From the NCBI RefSeq assembly GCF_051013375.1, contig NZ_CP142125.1: a DNA stretch of 64,000 bases. One strand, written 5' to 3'. This DNA is from Kordia algicida. GTDB taxonomy: Bacteria; Bacteroidota; Bacteroidia; Flavobacteriales; Flavobacteriaceae. Made by a program: the position numbers and the translations under genes. Under the pieces are notes generated by a model, which was given only the letters and a program-made list of their open reading frames with translations, did not search any database and was not told where the DNA came from. This document shows, piece after piece, positions 36,410-46,012 of this stretch (within the stretch, counting starts at the first letter, position 1; the number at the start of each line of letters is the position of its first letter).

Positions 36410-37801
36410 ATGGCGTCGCATTACGAAGCACCTATAAGAAAACCCTTAGTAACTGGAGATAAATCATATCATGATGTAACTCTTGATATTGTCGCTCCAG
36501 TAGAAGGAAAAGCAAATAAGCAATGGTGGATAGTATTCTCAATTGCTTTGATAGCATTCCTTTGGGGAATTGGATGTATCATCTATACAGTATCTACTGG
36601 AATTGGAGTTTGGGGTCTTAACAAAACTGTCGGTTGGGCTTGGGATATTACAAACTTTGTATGGTGGGTTGGTATTGGTCACGCAGGAACCTTAATTTCT
36701 GCCGTACTATTACTTTTCCGTCAAAAATGGAGAATGGCAATTAACCGTTCAGCGGAAGCCATGACGATCTTTTCAGTAGTGCAAGCGGGACTTTTCCCAA
36801 TTATTCACATGGGTCGTCCATGGTTAGCATATTGGGTATTACCAATTCCAAACCAATTTGGATCACTATGGGTAAACTTTAACTCACCATTACTTTGGGA
36901 TGTATTTGCAATCTCTACATATTTATCTGTGTCATTAGTATTCTGGTGGACAGGTTTATTGCCAGATTTTGCAATGATTAGAGACAGAGCTGTAAAGCCT
37001 TTCCAAAAGAAAATATACAGTTTAGTAAGTTTTGGATGGAGTGGACGTGCTAAAGATTGGCAACGTTTTGAAGAAGTATCTTTGGTACTTGCAGGTTTAG
37101 CAACACCATTAGTACTTTCTGTACATACCATTGTATCGTTTGACTTCGCAACATCGGTAATTCCAGGATGGCATACAACAATTTTCCCTCCTTACTTCGT
37201 TGCAGGTGCGATCTTCTCAGGATTCGCAATGGTAAATACACTATTAATCATTATGAGAAAAGTATGTAATATGGAAGACTATATTACATTACAACACATT
37301 GAATTAATGAACATCGTAATTATGATTACTGGTTCAATTGTTGGATGTGCCTATATAACTGAGTTATTCATCGCATGGTATTCAGGAGTTGAATACGAAC
37401 AATATGCATTCTTAAACAGAGCAACTGGTCCTTACTGGTGGGCATATTGGGCAATGATGACATGTAACGTGTTCTCTCCACAATTTATGTGGTCTAAAAA
37501 ATTAAGAACAAGTATCATGTTCTCTTTTATAATCTCTATTGTCGTAAACATAGGAATGTGGTTTGAGCGTTTCGTAATTATCGTTACATCATTACACAGA
37601 GATTACCTTCCATCATCATGGACGATGTTCTCACCAACATTTGTAGACATAGGAATATTTATTGGTACGATTGGATTCTTCTTTGTATTGTTCTTGTTAT
37701 ACTCTCGAACATTCCCTGTAATTGCACAGGCGGAAGTAAAATCTATCTTAAAATCATCAGGAGAAAAATATAAAAAACTAAGAGACGGTAACCATGAGTA
37801 G
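36410..37801 (+). CDS. actC: Alternative complex III subunit ActC, NrfD-like quinol-binding membrane protein
   Basis: A 463-residue inner-membrane protein with about ten helices, NrfD/PsrC type. Family signatures include FVWWVGIGHAGTLISA near residue 84 and WFERFVIIVTSLHRDYLPSS near 384. It is thought to hold the quinol site. The last residues overlap actD by 8 bases, so the two are coupled in translation. Length and helix layout are normal. Confidence 0.95.
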   Translation: MASHYEAPIRKPLVTGDKSYHDVTLDIVAPVEGKANKQWWIVFSIALIAFLWGIGCIIYTVSTGIGVWGLNKTVGWAWDITNFVWWVGIGHAGTLISAVLLLFRQKWRMAINRSAEAMTIFSVVQAGLFPIIHMGRPWLAYWVLPIPNQFGSLWVNFNSPLLWDVFAISTYLSVSLVFWWTGLLPDFAMIRDRAVKPFQKKIYSLVSFGWSGRAKDWQRFEEVSLVLAGLATPLVLSVHTIVSFDFATSVIPGWHTTIFPPYFVAGAIFSGFAMVNTLLIIMRKVCNMEDYITLQHIELMNIVIMITGSIVGCAYITELFIAWYSGVEYEQYAFLNRATGPYWWAYWAMMTCNVFSPQFMWSKKLRTSIMFSFIISIVVNIGMWFERFVIIVTSLHRDYLPSSWTMFSPTFVDIGIFIGTIGFFFVLFLLYSRTFPVIAQAEVKSILKSSGEKYKKLRDGNHE

Positions 37802-38318
37802 TAAAGTAATACAAGCAATGTATACCGATGACGATGTGCTAATGTCAGCAGTGAAAAGAGTACGTCAAGAAAATCATCATATCGAAGAAGTGTATACGCC
37901 ATTTCCTGTACACGGACTAGACAAAGCTATGGGATTAGAGCCTACGCGACTTGCCATTACAGCATTTATGTATGGATGTGTTGGATTATCAGTTGCAATA
38001 TCAATGATGTATTTTATCATGATTGTTGATTGGCCACAAAATATTGGAGGAAAACCAAGTTTCAGTTTCTTAGAAAACATGCCAGCATTCGTCCCTATTA
38101 TGTTCGAAATGACGGTATTTTTTGCAGCCCATTTAATGGTAATCACATTTTACATGAGAAGTAAATTATGGCCATTCAAAGAAGCTGAAAACCCAGATCC
38201 AAGAACAACAGACGATCACTTCTTAATGGAAGTATCTGTTCATGGAGATGAAGAAGTACTAAAAGCACTATTGTTAGAAACTGGTGCTACAGAAATTAAA
38301 GTCACTGAAAAGCATTAA
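37794..38318 (+). CDS. actD: Alternative complex III subunit ActD (DUF3341)
   Basis: A 174-residue membrane protein with two helices (about 57-80 and 100-120) and a soluble N-terminus that matches the DUF3341 pattern (HHIEEVYTPFPVHGLDKAMG). The charged C-terminal part contains DDHFLMEVSV. It is a structural subunit of the complex. It starts inside the end of actC and is 8 bases from actE. Confidence 0.93.
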   Translation: MSSKVIQAMYTDDDVLMSAVKRVRQENHHIEEVYTPFPVHGLDKAMGLEPTRLAITAFMYGCVGLSVAISMMYFIMIVDWPQNIGGKPSFSFLENMPAFVPIMFEMTVFFAAHLMVITFYMRSKLWPFKEAENPDPRTTDDHFLMEVSVHGDEEVLKALLLETGATEIKVTEKH

Positions 38319-38326
38319 TAAGAATT

Positions 38327-38899
38327 ATGAAGAGCCTTATAAAAATAGGAGTCGTTTTTGGAGCAGCATTGCTAATGACTTCATGCTTTAATAAATCGCA
38401 GCCAAACTATCAATATTTTCCAAATATGTATGAGTCTGTAGGATACGAAGCTTACCAAGAAGTAAATGGAGTGCCTTACGGAGGATTTGCAGAATACAAC
38501 ATGGAAGCACAAATTCCTGCAGAAGGAAGTGTAAAAAGAGGTTGGTTGCCATATGAGTATGATAATACTAATGAAGGATATGAAGCTGCAAAAGCAGAAT
38601 TGATAAATCCGTTACCAGCAACAGAAGAAAACCTTATGGCAGGAAAAGAATTGTACGGAATTTACTGTGCAATTTGTCACGGAACCAAAGGAGATGGAAA
38701 TGGAACTTTAGCAAAGCGTGAAAAATTCTTAGGAATTCCAAAATACAACGATCCAGCTAGAGCGATTACAGAAGGAAGTATTTATCATGTAATCATGTAT
38801 GGTAAAAACAACATGGGATCTCACGCAAGTCAAATAAATACAAAAGAGCGCTGGCAAGTGACTCAATATGTATTAAAATTGAAAGCAGAATTAAAATAA
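38327..38899 (+). CDS. actE: Alternative complex III subunit ActE, monoheme cytochrome c lipoprotein
   Basis: A 190-residue lipoprotein. The signal KSLIKIGVVFGAALLMTSC is a clear lipobox with the cysteine near residue 20. A cytochrome c domain follows with the heme site CAICHG (near 116) and an axial methionine probably in VIMYGKNNMGSH. It would sit on the periplasmic face and carry electrons. Since ActA also has a single-heme N-terminal domain, the complex has two such modules. Confidence 0.94.
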   Translation: MKSLIKIGVVFGAALLMTSCFNKSQPNYQYFPNMYESVGYEAYQEVNGVPYGGFAEYNMEAQIPAEGSVKRGWLPYEYDNTNEGYEAAKAELINPLPATEENLMAGKELYGIYCAICHGTKGDGNGTLAKREKFLGIPKYNDPARAITEGSIYHVIMYGKNNMGSHASQINTKERWQVTQYVLKLKAELK

Positions 38900-38928
38900 G
38901 ACCAATAACGATATAGAAATTATATACA

Positions 38929-40362
38929 ATGTATACGTTTTCAAATAGATTAAGACTTTTCGCAATTATCTCCTTCGTACTTGGAGCGATCATGGTAGGG
39001 CTAAGCTTTGCAAATGTGCCAGGTTCAGTAGAAGATATGAAAGCAATGGAAGCAGCTCATGGACATGGACATGGTTCAGATCATGGAGATGCTAAACATG
39101 ACGATGGTAAAACAGCACATCATGACGAGCATAAAACAAATGCAGCACATGCAACTAGCGATCACGATAGTAAAACAGCGTACGATGACGCACATGCTTT
39201 AGCTTCAGATCATAAAGCTGGTTCTGGTCATCACGATTCAGCACATCATGATGCGCACAAATTAGGTCAACTACAAAACAAGCCTTGGGCGGCAATATAT
39301 ATTGCAGCGTTCTTCTTTATGATGATCTCGCTTGGAGTATTGGCATTCTACGCTATTCAAAGAGCAGCACAAGCAGGTTGGTCTCCTGTATTATTTAGAG
39401 TAATGGAAGGAATTACTGCTTATATCATTCCAGGGACAATCATTATGATAGTTTTAATTGGTATCTCAGCAATGCATTGGAATCACTTATTCCATTGGAT
39501 GGAGCCAAGTTTACAAGATCCTTTAAGTGAAAACTATGATAAACTAACTGTTGGAAAAAGCGGTTGGTTAAACGAAACTGGATTCTTAATCAGAGCAGTA
39601 ATTTACAGTGCAATTTGGATTGCATATCGTCAAATCTCTAGACGTTTATCTTTACGTCAAGATGAAGCTAATGACAATAGTAACTTTAAAAAGAATTTTA
39701 GAGCAGCTGCAGTATTCTTGGTACTATTCTTAATCTCAGAATCTATGATGTCTTGGGATTGGATCATGTCTTTCGATCACCACTGGTTTAGTACACTATT
39801 CGGTTGGTATGTATTTGCAAGCATGTTTGTATCTGGAATTACGGTAATCGCTTTAATTACAATATATCTTAAATCTAAAGGATTGTTAGAATATGTAAAC
39901 GACAGTCACTTACACGATTTAGCAAAGTTTATGTTTGGAGTGAGTATTTTCTGGACATACTTATGGTTCTCGCAATTCATGTTAATCTGGTATTCAAACA
40001 TTCCAGAAGAAGTAACATACTTTATCACAAGAATTGAAGATTATAACTTGCCATTCTTCGGAATGCTTGCATTAAACCTAATATTCCCATTATTAATATT
40101 AATGAATAGTGATTACAAAAGACTTAACTGGATTATTGTAATTGCTGGAATCGTGATCTTATTCGGTCACTACATAGATGTATTCAATATGGTTATGCCA
40201 GCAACAGTTGGACCACACTGGTCACTAGGATTGGCAGAAATAGGAGCAATATTATTGTTTTTAGGACTATTTATCTTTGTTGTATTTACAACATTGACAA
40301 AAGCACCGTTATTGGCAAAAAGAAATCCGTTTATTGAGGAAAGTAAACAATTTCATTATTAA
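38929..40362 (+). CDS. actF: Alternative complex III subunit ActF, membrane protein with His-rich loop
   Basis: A 477-residue NrfD-like membrane protein of about ten helices, partner of ActC. Between the first and second helices lies a soluble stretch of about 70 residues (43-115) crowded with His and Asp (AHGHGHGSDHGDAKHDDGK and similar), which could bind metal such as copper or zinc. Later motifs include SMMSWDWIMSFDHHWFSTLF. It is 26 bases from the oxidase subunit II gene. Confidence 0.93.
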   Translation: MYTFSNRLRLFAIISFVLGAIMVGLSFANVPGSVEDMKAMEAAHGHGHGSDHGDAKHDDGKTAHHDEHKTNAAHATSDHDSKTAYDDAHALASDHKAGSGHHDSAHHDAHKLGQLQNKPWAAIYIAAFFFMMISLGVLAFYAIQRAAQAGWSPVLFRVMEGITAYIIPGTIIMIVLIGISAMHWNHLFHWMEPSLQDPLSENYDKLTVGKSGWLNETGFLIRAVIYSAIWIAYRQISRRLSLRQDEANDNSNFKKNFRAAAVFLVLFLISESMMSWDWIMSFDHHWFSTLFGWYVFASMFVSGITVIALITIYLKSKGLLEYVNDSHLHDLAKFMFGVSIFWTYLWFSQFMLIWYSNIPEEVTYFITRIEDYNLPFFGMLALNLIFPLLILMNSDYKRLNWIIVIAGIVILFGHYIDVFNMVMPATVGPHWSLGLAEIGAILLFLGLFIFVVFTTLTKAPLLAKRNPFIEESKQFHY

Positions 40363-40388
40363 TTAATTTCAAAACAGTATAAAATAAG

Positions 40389-41468
40389 ATGACTACTGGT
40401 TTACTAACGTTTATAGTACTTATCCTAATTGCAATCGCAATTTGGCAGCTGACGAAGATATTTGATTTATCACAAGCGAAAGCAGATAATACTCAAGTAG
40501 CGAATGACAAGGATAATAATATCAATGGATACCTTATGATGGGATTCTTGATGTTCATATACATTATCACGATAATTTCTTTTGTAAAATGGGGAGATTT
40601 ACCATTAATTGGAAACTCAGCCTCAGAACACGGATCAAGCGTAGATACATTGATGATTATATCAATGGTATTGATATTCTTTGTACAAACAGTTACACAA
40701 GCTTTACTACACTACTTCGCTTTCAAATACAGAGGAAAAGAAGGAAGAAAAGCATTATACTATGCAGATAATGATAAACTAGAATTTATCTGGACAATCA
40801 TTCCCGTAATTACATTAGCAGGTTTAATTCTTTACGGATTATTTACTTGGAATGAAATTATGGACGTGAATATGGATGATGATCCAATCGTAGTAGAATT
40901 ATATGCGCAACAGTTCAACTGGAAAGCTAGATACGCTGGAAAAGATAACGTATTAGGAAAAGCAAACGTTCGCTTAATTGACTTAGGTGATAATCCAAAT
41001 ATCTTAGGATTAGACAGAGAAGACAAATATGCTCAAGACGATATCATTGTTCAAGAATTACACTTGCCTGTAGGTAAAAAGGTAGTATTCAAAATGCGTT
41101 CGCAAGACGTATTACACTCTGCTTACATGCCTCACTTCAGAATGCAAATGAACTGTGTTCCTGGAATGATTACAGAATTTGCGATGACTCCAACAAAAAC
41201 AACGAGTCAAATGCGTGAAACGCCTGAAATCATTAATAAAGTAAGACGTATCAATGAAATCAGAGCTGCGAAAAGCGAAAAGCTTGTAGCTAATAGCGAA
41301 GAAGCATTAGAACCTTACGAATTTGATTACCTTTTACTATGTAATAAAATTTGTGGTGAATCTCACTACAACATGCAAATGAAAGTAATCGTAGAAAGTC
41401 AAGCAGACTATGACAAGTGGATTGCAGCTCAAGAGACTTTCGGAGGAAAAGAAATAACAAAAAAATAA
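40389..41468 (+). CDS. coxB: Cytochrome c oxidase subunit II
   Basis: A 359-residue subunit II with an N-terminal helix, two further helices (about 50-70 and 85-105) and a cupredoxin domain. The CuA site is intact: HSAYMPHFRMQMNCVPGM upstream and CNKICGESHYNM (near 317), giving the two Cys, His and Met ligands. No heme c domain is fused to it. It takes electrons from the alternative complex III and passes them to subunit I. Confidence 0.95.
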   Translation: MTTGLLTFIVLILIAIAIWQLTKIFDLSQAKADNTQVANDKDNNINGYLMMGFLMFIYIITIISFVKWGDLPLIGNSASEHGSSVDTLMIISMVLIFFVQTVTQALLHYFAFKYRGKEGRKALYYADNDKLEFIWTIIPVITLAGLILYGLFTWNEIMDVNMDDDPIVVELYAQQFNWKARYAGKDNVLGKANVRLIDLGDNPNILGLDREDKYAQDDIIVQELHLPVGKKVVFKMRSQDVLHSAYMPHFRMQMNCVPGMITEFAMTPTKTTSQMRETPEIINKVRRINEIRAAKSEKLVANSEEALEPYEFDYLLLCNKICGESHYNMQMKVIVESQADYDKWIAAQETFGGKEITKK

Positions 41469-41490
41469 TTAAAAGATATAATATATAGAT

Positions 41491-43290
41491 ATGTCAGCAA
41501 CAGCAGTACACGCAGGAGATCACGGACACGACGATCACGGACATCATCATAAAGAGACATTCATTACTAAATATATATTTAGTCAAGATCATAAAATGAT
41601 TGCCAAGCAGTATCTAATTACAGGTACTATCATGGGAGTTATCGGGATCATGATGTCTATATTTTTCCGTATGCAAATTGCATGGCCAAAAGAATCATTC
41701 ACAATTTTCGAAATATTCTTAGGGAATTGGGCGCCAGGTGGTGTAATGAGTGCAGATAAATACCTTGCATTAGTTACCATTCATGGAACTATTATGGTAT
41801 TCTTCGTATTAACGGCTGGATTGAGTGGTACTTTTAGTAACCTGCTAATTCCATTGCAAATTGGAGCTCGTGATATGGCTTCAGGATTCTTAAACATGGT
41901 ATCATATTGGTTATTCTTTATCTCAAGTGTAATCATGGTTATCTCTTTATTTGTTGAAGGTGGAGCGGCATCATCAGGTTGGACAATCTATCCTCCGTTA
42001 AGTGCCTTGCCTGAAGCAATTCCTGGTTCAGGATTAGGAATGACACTATGGTTAGTATCAATGGCAATATTTATTGCTTCGTCACTACTTGGTTCATTAA
42101 ACTACGTAGTAACAGTTATCAACCTTAGAACAAAAGGAATGTCTATGACAAGATTGCCACTTACAATTTGGGCTTTCTTTGTAACAGCAATTATCGGTAT
42201 TGTATCATTCCCAGTATTACTATCAGCAGCATTACTATTAATCTTTGATAGAAGTTTTGGAACATCATTCTACTTATCAGACATATTTATTCAAGGAGAA
42301 GTGTTACACTATCAAGGTGGATCGCCTGTATTATTCGAACACTTATTCTGGTTCTTAGGACATCCAGAAGTATACATTGTACTACTTCCAGCATTAGGTA
42401 TTACCTCAGAAATTATTGCTACCAACTCTCGAAAACCGATCTTCGGATACAGAGCCATGGTTGCATCGATCTTAGCAATTGCATTCTTATCAACAATTGT
42501 TTGGGGTCACCATATGTTTATCTCAGGGATGAATCCATTCCTAGGATCTGTATTTACATTTACAACACTATTAATTGCAATACCATCAGCAGTAAAAGCA
42601 TTCAACTATATTACAACACTCTGGAAAGGAAACTTACAGATGAATCCAGCGATGCTATTCTCAATCGGATTGGTATCAACGTTCATCACAGGTGGACTAA
42701 CAGGAATTATTTTAGGTGATAGTACACTTGATATCAACGTACACGATACATACTTCGTAGTAGCGCATTTCCACTTAGTAATGGGAATCTCAGCACTATA
42801 CGGAATGTTTGCAGGTGTATATCATTGGTTCCCAAGAATGTTTGGAAGAATGATGAACAAAAACTTAGGATACGTTCACTTCTGGGTAACGGCAGTCTGT
42901 GCGTACGGAGTATTCTTCCCAATGCACTTTATCGGAATGGCAGGGTTGCCGAGACGTTACTATACAAACTCTGAATTCCCGTTATTTGATGATTTAGCAA
43001 ACGTAAACGTAGTAATTACAATGTTTGCTATCATTGGAGGAACTTTCCAATTAGTATTCCTATACAACTTCTTCGGAAGCATGTTCTATGGAAAAAAAGC
43101 ACCACAAAATCCTTGGAGATCAAATACGTTAGAATGGACAGCTCCTGTAGAACACATACACGGAAACTGGCCAGGAGAAATTCCTCATGTACACCGTTGG
43201 GCTTATGACTATAGCAAGCCAGGACATGATGACGATTTCGTTCCTCAAAACGTTCCAATGAAAGATGGTGAAGAAGAAATGCATCACTAA
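41491..43290 (+). CDS. coxA: Cytochrome c oxidase subunit I
   Basis: A 599-residue heme-copper oxidase core with 12 helices. FLGHPEVYIVLLPALG (near 289) holds a CuB histidine and the cross-linked Tyr, WGHHMFISGMNPF (near 337) holds the His pair for CuB, and VVAHFHLVM (near 425) holds the heme ligands. This is an A-type oxidase reducing oxygen and pumping protons. The N-terminus is His/Asp-rich (AGDHGHDDHGHHHKE), like the ActF loop. Subunit III is not in the window and must lie elsewhere. Confidence 0.97.
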   Translation: MSATAVHAGDHGHDDHGHHHKETFITKYIFSQDHKMIAKQYLITGTIMGVIGIMMSIFFRMQIAWPKESFTIFEIFLGNWAPGGVMSADKYLALVTIHGTIMVFFVLTAGLSGTFSNLLIPLQIGARDMASGFLNMVSYWLFFISSVIMVISLFVEGGAASSGWTIYPPLSALPEAIPGSGLGMTLWLVSMAIFIASSLLGSLNYVVTVINLRTKGMSMTRLPLTIWAFFVTAIIGIVSFPVLLSAALLLIFDRSFGTSFYLSDIFIQGEVLHYQGGSPVLFEHLFWFLGHPEVYIVLLPALGITSEIIATNSRKPIFGYRAMVASILAIAFLSTIVWGHHMFISGMNPFLGSVFTFTTLLIAIPSAVKAFNYITTLWKGNLQMNPAMLFSIGLVSTFITGGLTGIILGDSTLDINVHDTYFVVAHFHLVMGISALYGMFAGVYHWFPRMFGRMMNKNLGYVHFWVTAVCAYGVFFPMHFIGMAGLPRRYYTNSEFPLFDDLANVNVVITMFAIIGGTFQLVFLYNFFGSMFYGKKAPQNPWRSNTLEWTAPVEHIHGNWPGEIPHVHRWAYDYSKPGHDDDFVPQNVPMKDGEEEMHH

Positions 43291-43291
43291 A

Positions 43292-43365
43292 ATCTCCATG
43301 AAAATGGAGATCTCGTGAAAATGGAGATCTCATAAAGACGAAAATAACAATCTCGCCAAGAGATT
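43292..43365 (+). repeat. Tandem 17-bp repeat and alternative hairpins after coxA
   Basis: GAAAATGGAGATCTC occurs at 43300 and 43317 (period 17). ATCTCCAT (43292-43299) can pair with ATGGAGAT at 43304-43311, leaving a GAAA loop, or with the second copy at 43321-43328. A further stem AATCTC / GAGATT lies at 43349-43365. It is non-coding and precedes the terminator. Confidence 0.7.
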
Positions 43366-43376
43366 TCACAAATAAT

Positions 43377-43411
43377 AAAAAGCCTTTCTACATAGAAAGG
43401 CTTTTCTTTTT
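43377..43411 (+). terminator. Terminator of the act-cox operon
   Basis: AAAAGCCTTTCTA pairs with TAGAAAGGCTTTT around CA and is followed by CTTTTTT. The T tract runs into the ruvB -7 element. Confidence 0.88.
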
Positions 43412-43419
43412 TATCTTTG
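43412..43419 (+). promoter_or_regulatory. -7 element of ruvB
   Basis: TATCTTTG fits TAnnTTTG and ends only 5 bases before the ruvB ATG at 43425. With the usual distance to the start of transcription, the mRNA would begin at or next to the ATG. Confidence 0.55.
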
Positions 43420-43424
43420 TTTTG

Positions 43425-44447
43425 ATGAATGATAACTTAGACCCTACAAATCAAAACTATTCACCTGAGGAGAATGACATAGAAAAGGCATTGCGCCCGC
43501 TTTCCTTTGAAGACTTTACAGGACAAGATCAAGTATTAGAAAATCTTCAGGTATTTGTGCAAGCAGCAAATCTTCGTGAAGAAGCATTAGATCATACACT
43601 CTTTCACGGACCTCCAGGATTAGGAAAAACTACCTTAGCACATATTCTAGCGAGTGAACTAGATGTAAGTATCAAAGTAACTTCTGGACCTGTACTAGAT
43701 AAACCGGGAGACTTAGCTGGATTGCTCACAAATCTAGACGAACGTGATGTATTATTCATTGATGAAATACACAGACTCAGCCCAATTGTAGAAGAATATC
43801 TCTACTCTGCAATGGAAGATTATAAAATTGATATTATGATTGAATCTGGACCAAACGCAAGAACGGTTCAAATCAACTTAAATCCATTTACTTTAGTAGG
43901 TGCAACAACACGTTCCGGATTGCTCACGGCGCCAATGCGAGCACGTTTCGGAATCGCAAGCAGACTGCAATACTATTCCACAGAATTGCTATCAACCATT
44001 GTACAGCGAAGTGCGCAAATTCTCAATGTACCAATCAGTATGGAAGCTGCAATTGAAATTGCAGGAAGAAGTCGTGGAACACCACGTATAGCAAATGCAT
44101 TACTCCGTAGAGTGCGTGACTTTGCTCAAATAAAAGGAAACGGAACGATTGATATTGAAATTGCACGTTTCGGTCTCAAAGCATTAAACGTAGATGCGTA
44201 TGGTTTGGACGAAATGGACAACAGAATTCTATCAACCATCATCGATAAATTTAAAGGAGGACCAGTCGGAATCACAACCTTAGCAACGGCAGTTTCTGAA
44301 AGTGGCGAAACCATTGAAGAAGTATACGAACCTTTCTTAATACAACAAGGATTTATCATCCGAACACCAAGAGGTAGAGAAGTCACCGAACTTGCTTACA
44401 AACATCTAGGTAGAGTAAAAGGTGGAATTCAAGGCGGTTTGTTTTGA
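43425..44447 (+). CDS. ruvB: Holliday junction branch migration ATPase RuvB
   Basis: A 340-residue AAA+ motor that drives branch migration with RuvA. Walker A is GPPGLGKTT (near 62), Walker B is LFIDEIHRL, sensor 1 is VGATTRSGLL and the C-terminal winged helix holds RTPRGREVTELAY. Length is normal. A TTG three bases before the ATG would add one residue; the ATG is the better start. The partner ruvA lies about 5.6 kb on, next to sprA, so the two are not in one operon. Confidence 0.97.
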   Translation: MNDNLDPTNQNYSPEENDIEKALRPLSFEDFTGQDQVLENLQVFVQAANLREEALDHTLFHGPPGLGKTTLAHILASELDVSIKVTSGPVLDKPGDLAGLLTNLDERDVLFIDEIHRLSPIVEEYLYSAMEDYKIDIMIESGPNARTVQINLNPFTLVGATTRSGLLTAPMRARFGIASRLQYYSTELLSTIVQRSAQILNVPISMEAAIEIAGRSRGTPRIANALLRRVRDFAQIKGNGTIDIEIARFGLKALNVDAYGLDEMDNRILSTIIDKFKGGPVGITTLATAVSESGETIEEVYEPFLIQQGFIIRTPRGREVTELAYKHLGRVKGGIQGGLF

Positions 44448-44465
44448 AATTATAAATATAAAATG

Positions 44466-44489
44466 TGTCACATCGAGCGCAGTCGAGAT
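44466..44489. repeat. Second copy of the dispersed TCGAGCG.AGTCGA motif
   Basis: TCACATCGAGCGCAGTCGAG resembles TCACATTGAGCGAAGTCGAA at 10736. It lies in the gap after ruvB. The core CGAGCGCAGTCG is partly palindromic. Confidence 0.55.
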
Positions 44490-44677
44490 GCTGAATACTA
44501 AATTTTAAATGTAAAAGTTTTTTAAGCAATAAAATCATCACATAAACAAATACACAAAAAATCAATAAGAAAGTTAGGAGTTTACAAACCTAACGGTATC
44601 GACTAAGTTTGAAAAATATATCATTAACAAACAACAAACAACAAACATCCAAAGCGACCCAACACCAAAAACCCAGC

Positions 44678-46012
44678 ATGTATAACTATCCAAATACAAT
44701 TCCATTCTTCAAGCTATTCTTAAAATCGTCTTCCATCACGCGAAACCCAATTCCGTTTCACAAAAGTGGTTTTGAAAAACATGGAAATTCATTTGCAATT
44801 GCGCCACCATTTGCAAAAAAAGTTATGCTAACACGCGATGCTGAAATCACAAAACACTTACTACGTAAAAATCATCGGAACTACAACAAATCTAAAATTC
44901 AAACGAAATTCCTCTCAAAATACGTTGGGAAAGGATTGTTGACTTCTAGTGGTGATTATTGGTTAAAACAACGACGACTCATTCAACCTGCATTTCATAG
45001 AGAAAAACTGCAAAAATTAGTCGCGATCATGGAAGGCACTATCGAAAAACAACTCGAAAACATTCAACGAAACAAAGTGATCGATTCGTATCCAATCATG
45101 AACGAATTGGCGTTTCACGTCGTAGCAAAATCACTATTCAATTATTCTTCGGATGACAATACCATGCATCGACTGCAAGAAATTATAGAAACTTTGCAAG
45201 ATTTTATCATCCGAGAAATTCGTCAGCCACACAAAAAATGGTGGTATCAAATCAGTGGTTTGGTCAAAAAACACATGGAATTGGTTAAGGAAAGTAGAGA
45301 CATTATCAACAAAGTTATTGATGAACGTCGTGTGTCCGACAAAGAACATGACGATTTATTAGACATGCTACTCAAAGCAAAATACGAAGACGATGGAACT
45401 TCAATGACCAACGAACAACTTATTGATGAAATACTAATCTTCTTTGTAGCAGGACACGAAACTACAGCAAATGCGCTCACGTTTACCTTTCATCTCATTG
45501 CGAGAAATTCTGAAGTATATAAAAAAGTTGTTGCCGAAATTGATACAATTGACGATGGCTTACCGCCGATGGAAAAAATAGCAAAACTCAATTATGTAAA
45601 AAACTGTGTGGAAGAAGCCTTGCGCTTATATCCGCCAGCGTGGATTACAGATCGAGTTGCAATAGAAGATGACGAATTTGCAGGTTTCAAGATTGAAAAA
45701 GGAACGATGATTGGAATCTCGTTCTATGAATTGCATCGAAATCCAACCTATTGGAAAAATCCGAATGACTTCATTCCTGAACGTTTCTCCGATGAAAACC
45801 GAAAAGAAACCGCAGGCTATTACTTTCCATTTGGCGCCGGACCGCGAATGTGTATCGGAAATAGTTTTGCACTTTACGAAATGATGTTAACTGTCTATCA
45901 AATGCTAAAAAAATATCGCATAGAAACCGATCAGGAAACGGTTGAAATCGCACCATTAATTACGCTAAAACCGATCAATGTTACGCTGAAATTCAACAAA
46001 AGAAACGCTTGA
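44678..46012 (+). CDS. Cytochrome P450
   Basis: A 444-residue heme monooxygenase. The oxygen-binding I-helix has FFVAGHETTANAL (near 256), the K-helix ExxR is in VEEALRLYPPAW, and the heme loop is FGAGPRMCIGN with the ligand Cys near 391. It has no fused reductase. The sequence is of the bacterial CYP102/CYP4-like class; the substrate is unknown, perhaps a fatty acid or terpenoid. A longer frame opens with TTG at 44609, but the ATG at 44678 (MYNYPNTIPFFKLFL) fits the usual N-terminus. Its stop overlaps the queG start. Confidence 0.93.
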   Translation: MYNYPNTIPFFKLFLKSSSITRNPIPFHKSGFEKHGNSFAIAPPFAKKVMLTRDAEITKHLLRKNHRNYNKSKIQTKFLSKYVGKGLLTSSGDYWLKQRRLIQPAFHREKLQKLVAIMEGTIEKQLENIQRNKVIDSYPIMNELAFHVVAKSLFNYSSDDNTMHRLQEIIETLQDFIIREIRQPHKKWWYQISGLVKKHMELVKESRDIINKVIDERRVSDKEHDDLLDMLLKAKYEDDGTSMTNEQLIDEILIFFVAGHETTANALTFTFHLIARNSEVYKKVVAEIDTIDDGLPPMEKIAKLNYVKNCVEEALRLYPPAWITDRVAIEDDEFAGFKIEKGTMIGISFYELHRNPTYWKNPNDFIPERFSDENRKETAGYYFPFGAGPRMCIGNSFALYEMMLTVYQMLKKYRIETDQETVEIAPLITLKPINVTLKFNKRNA

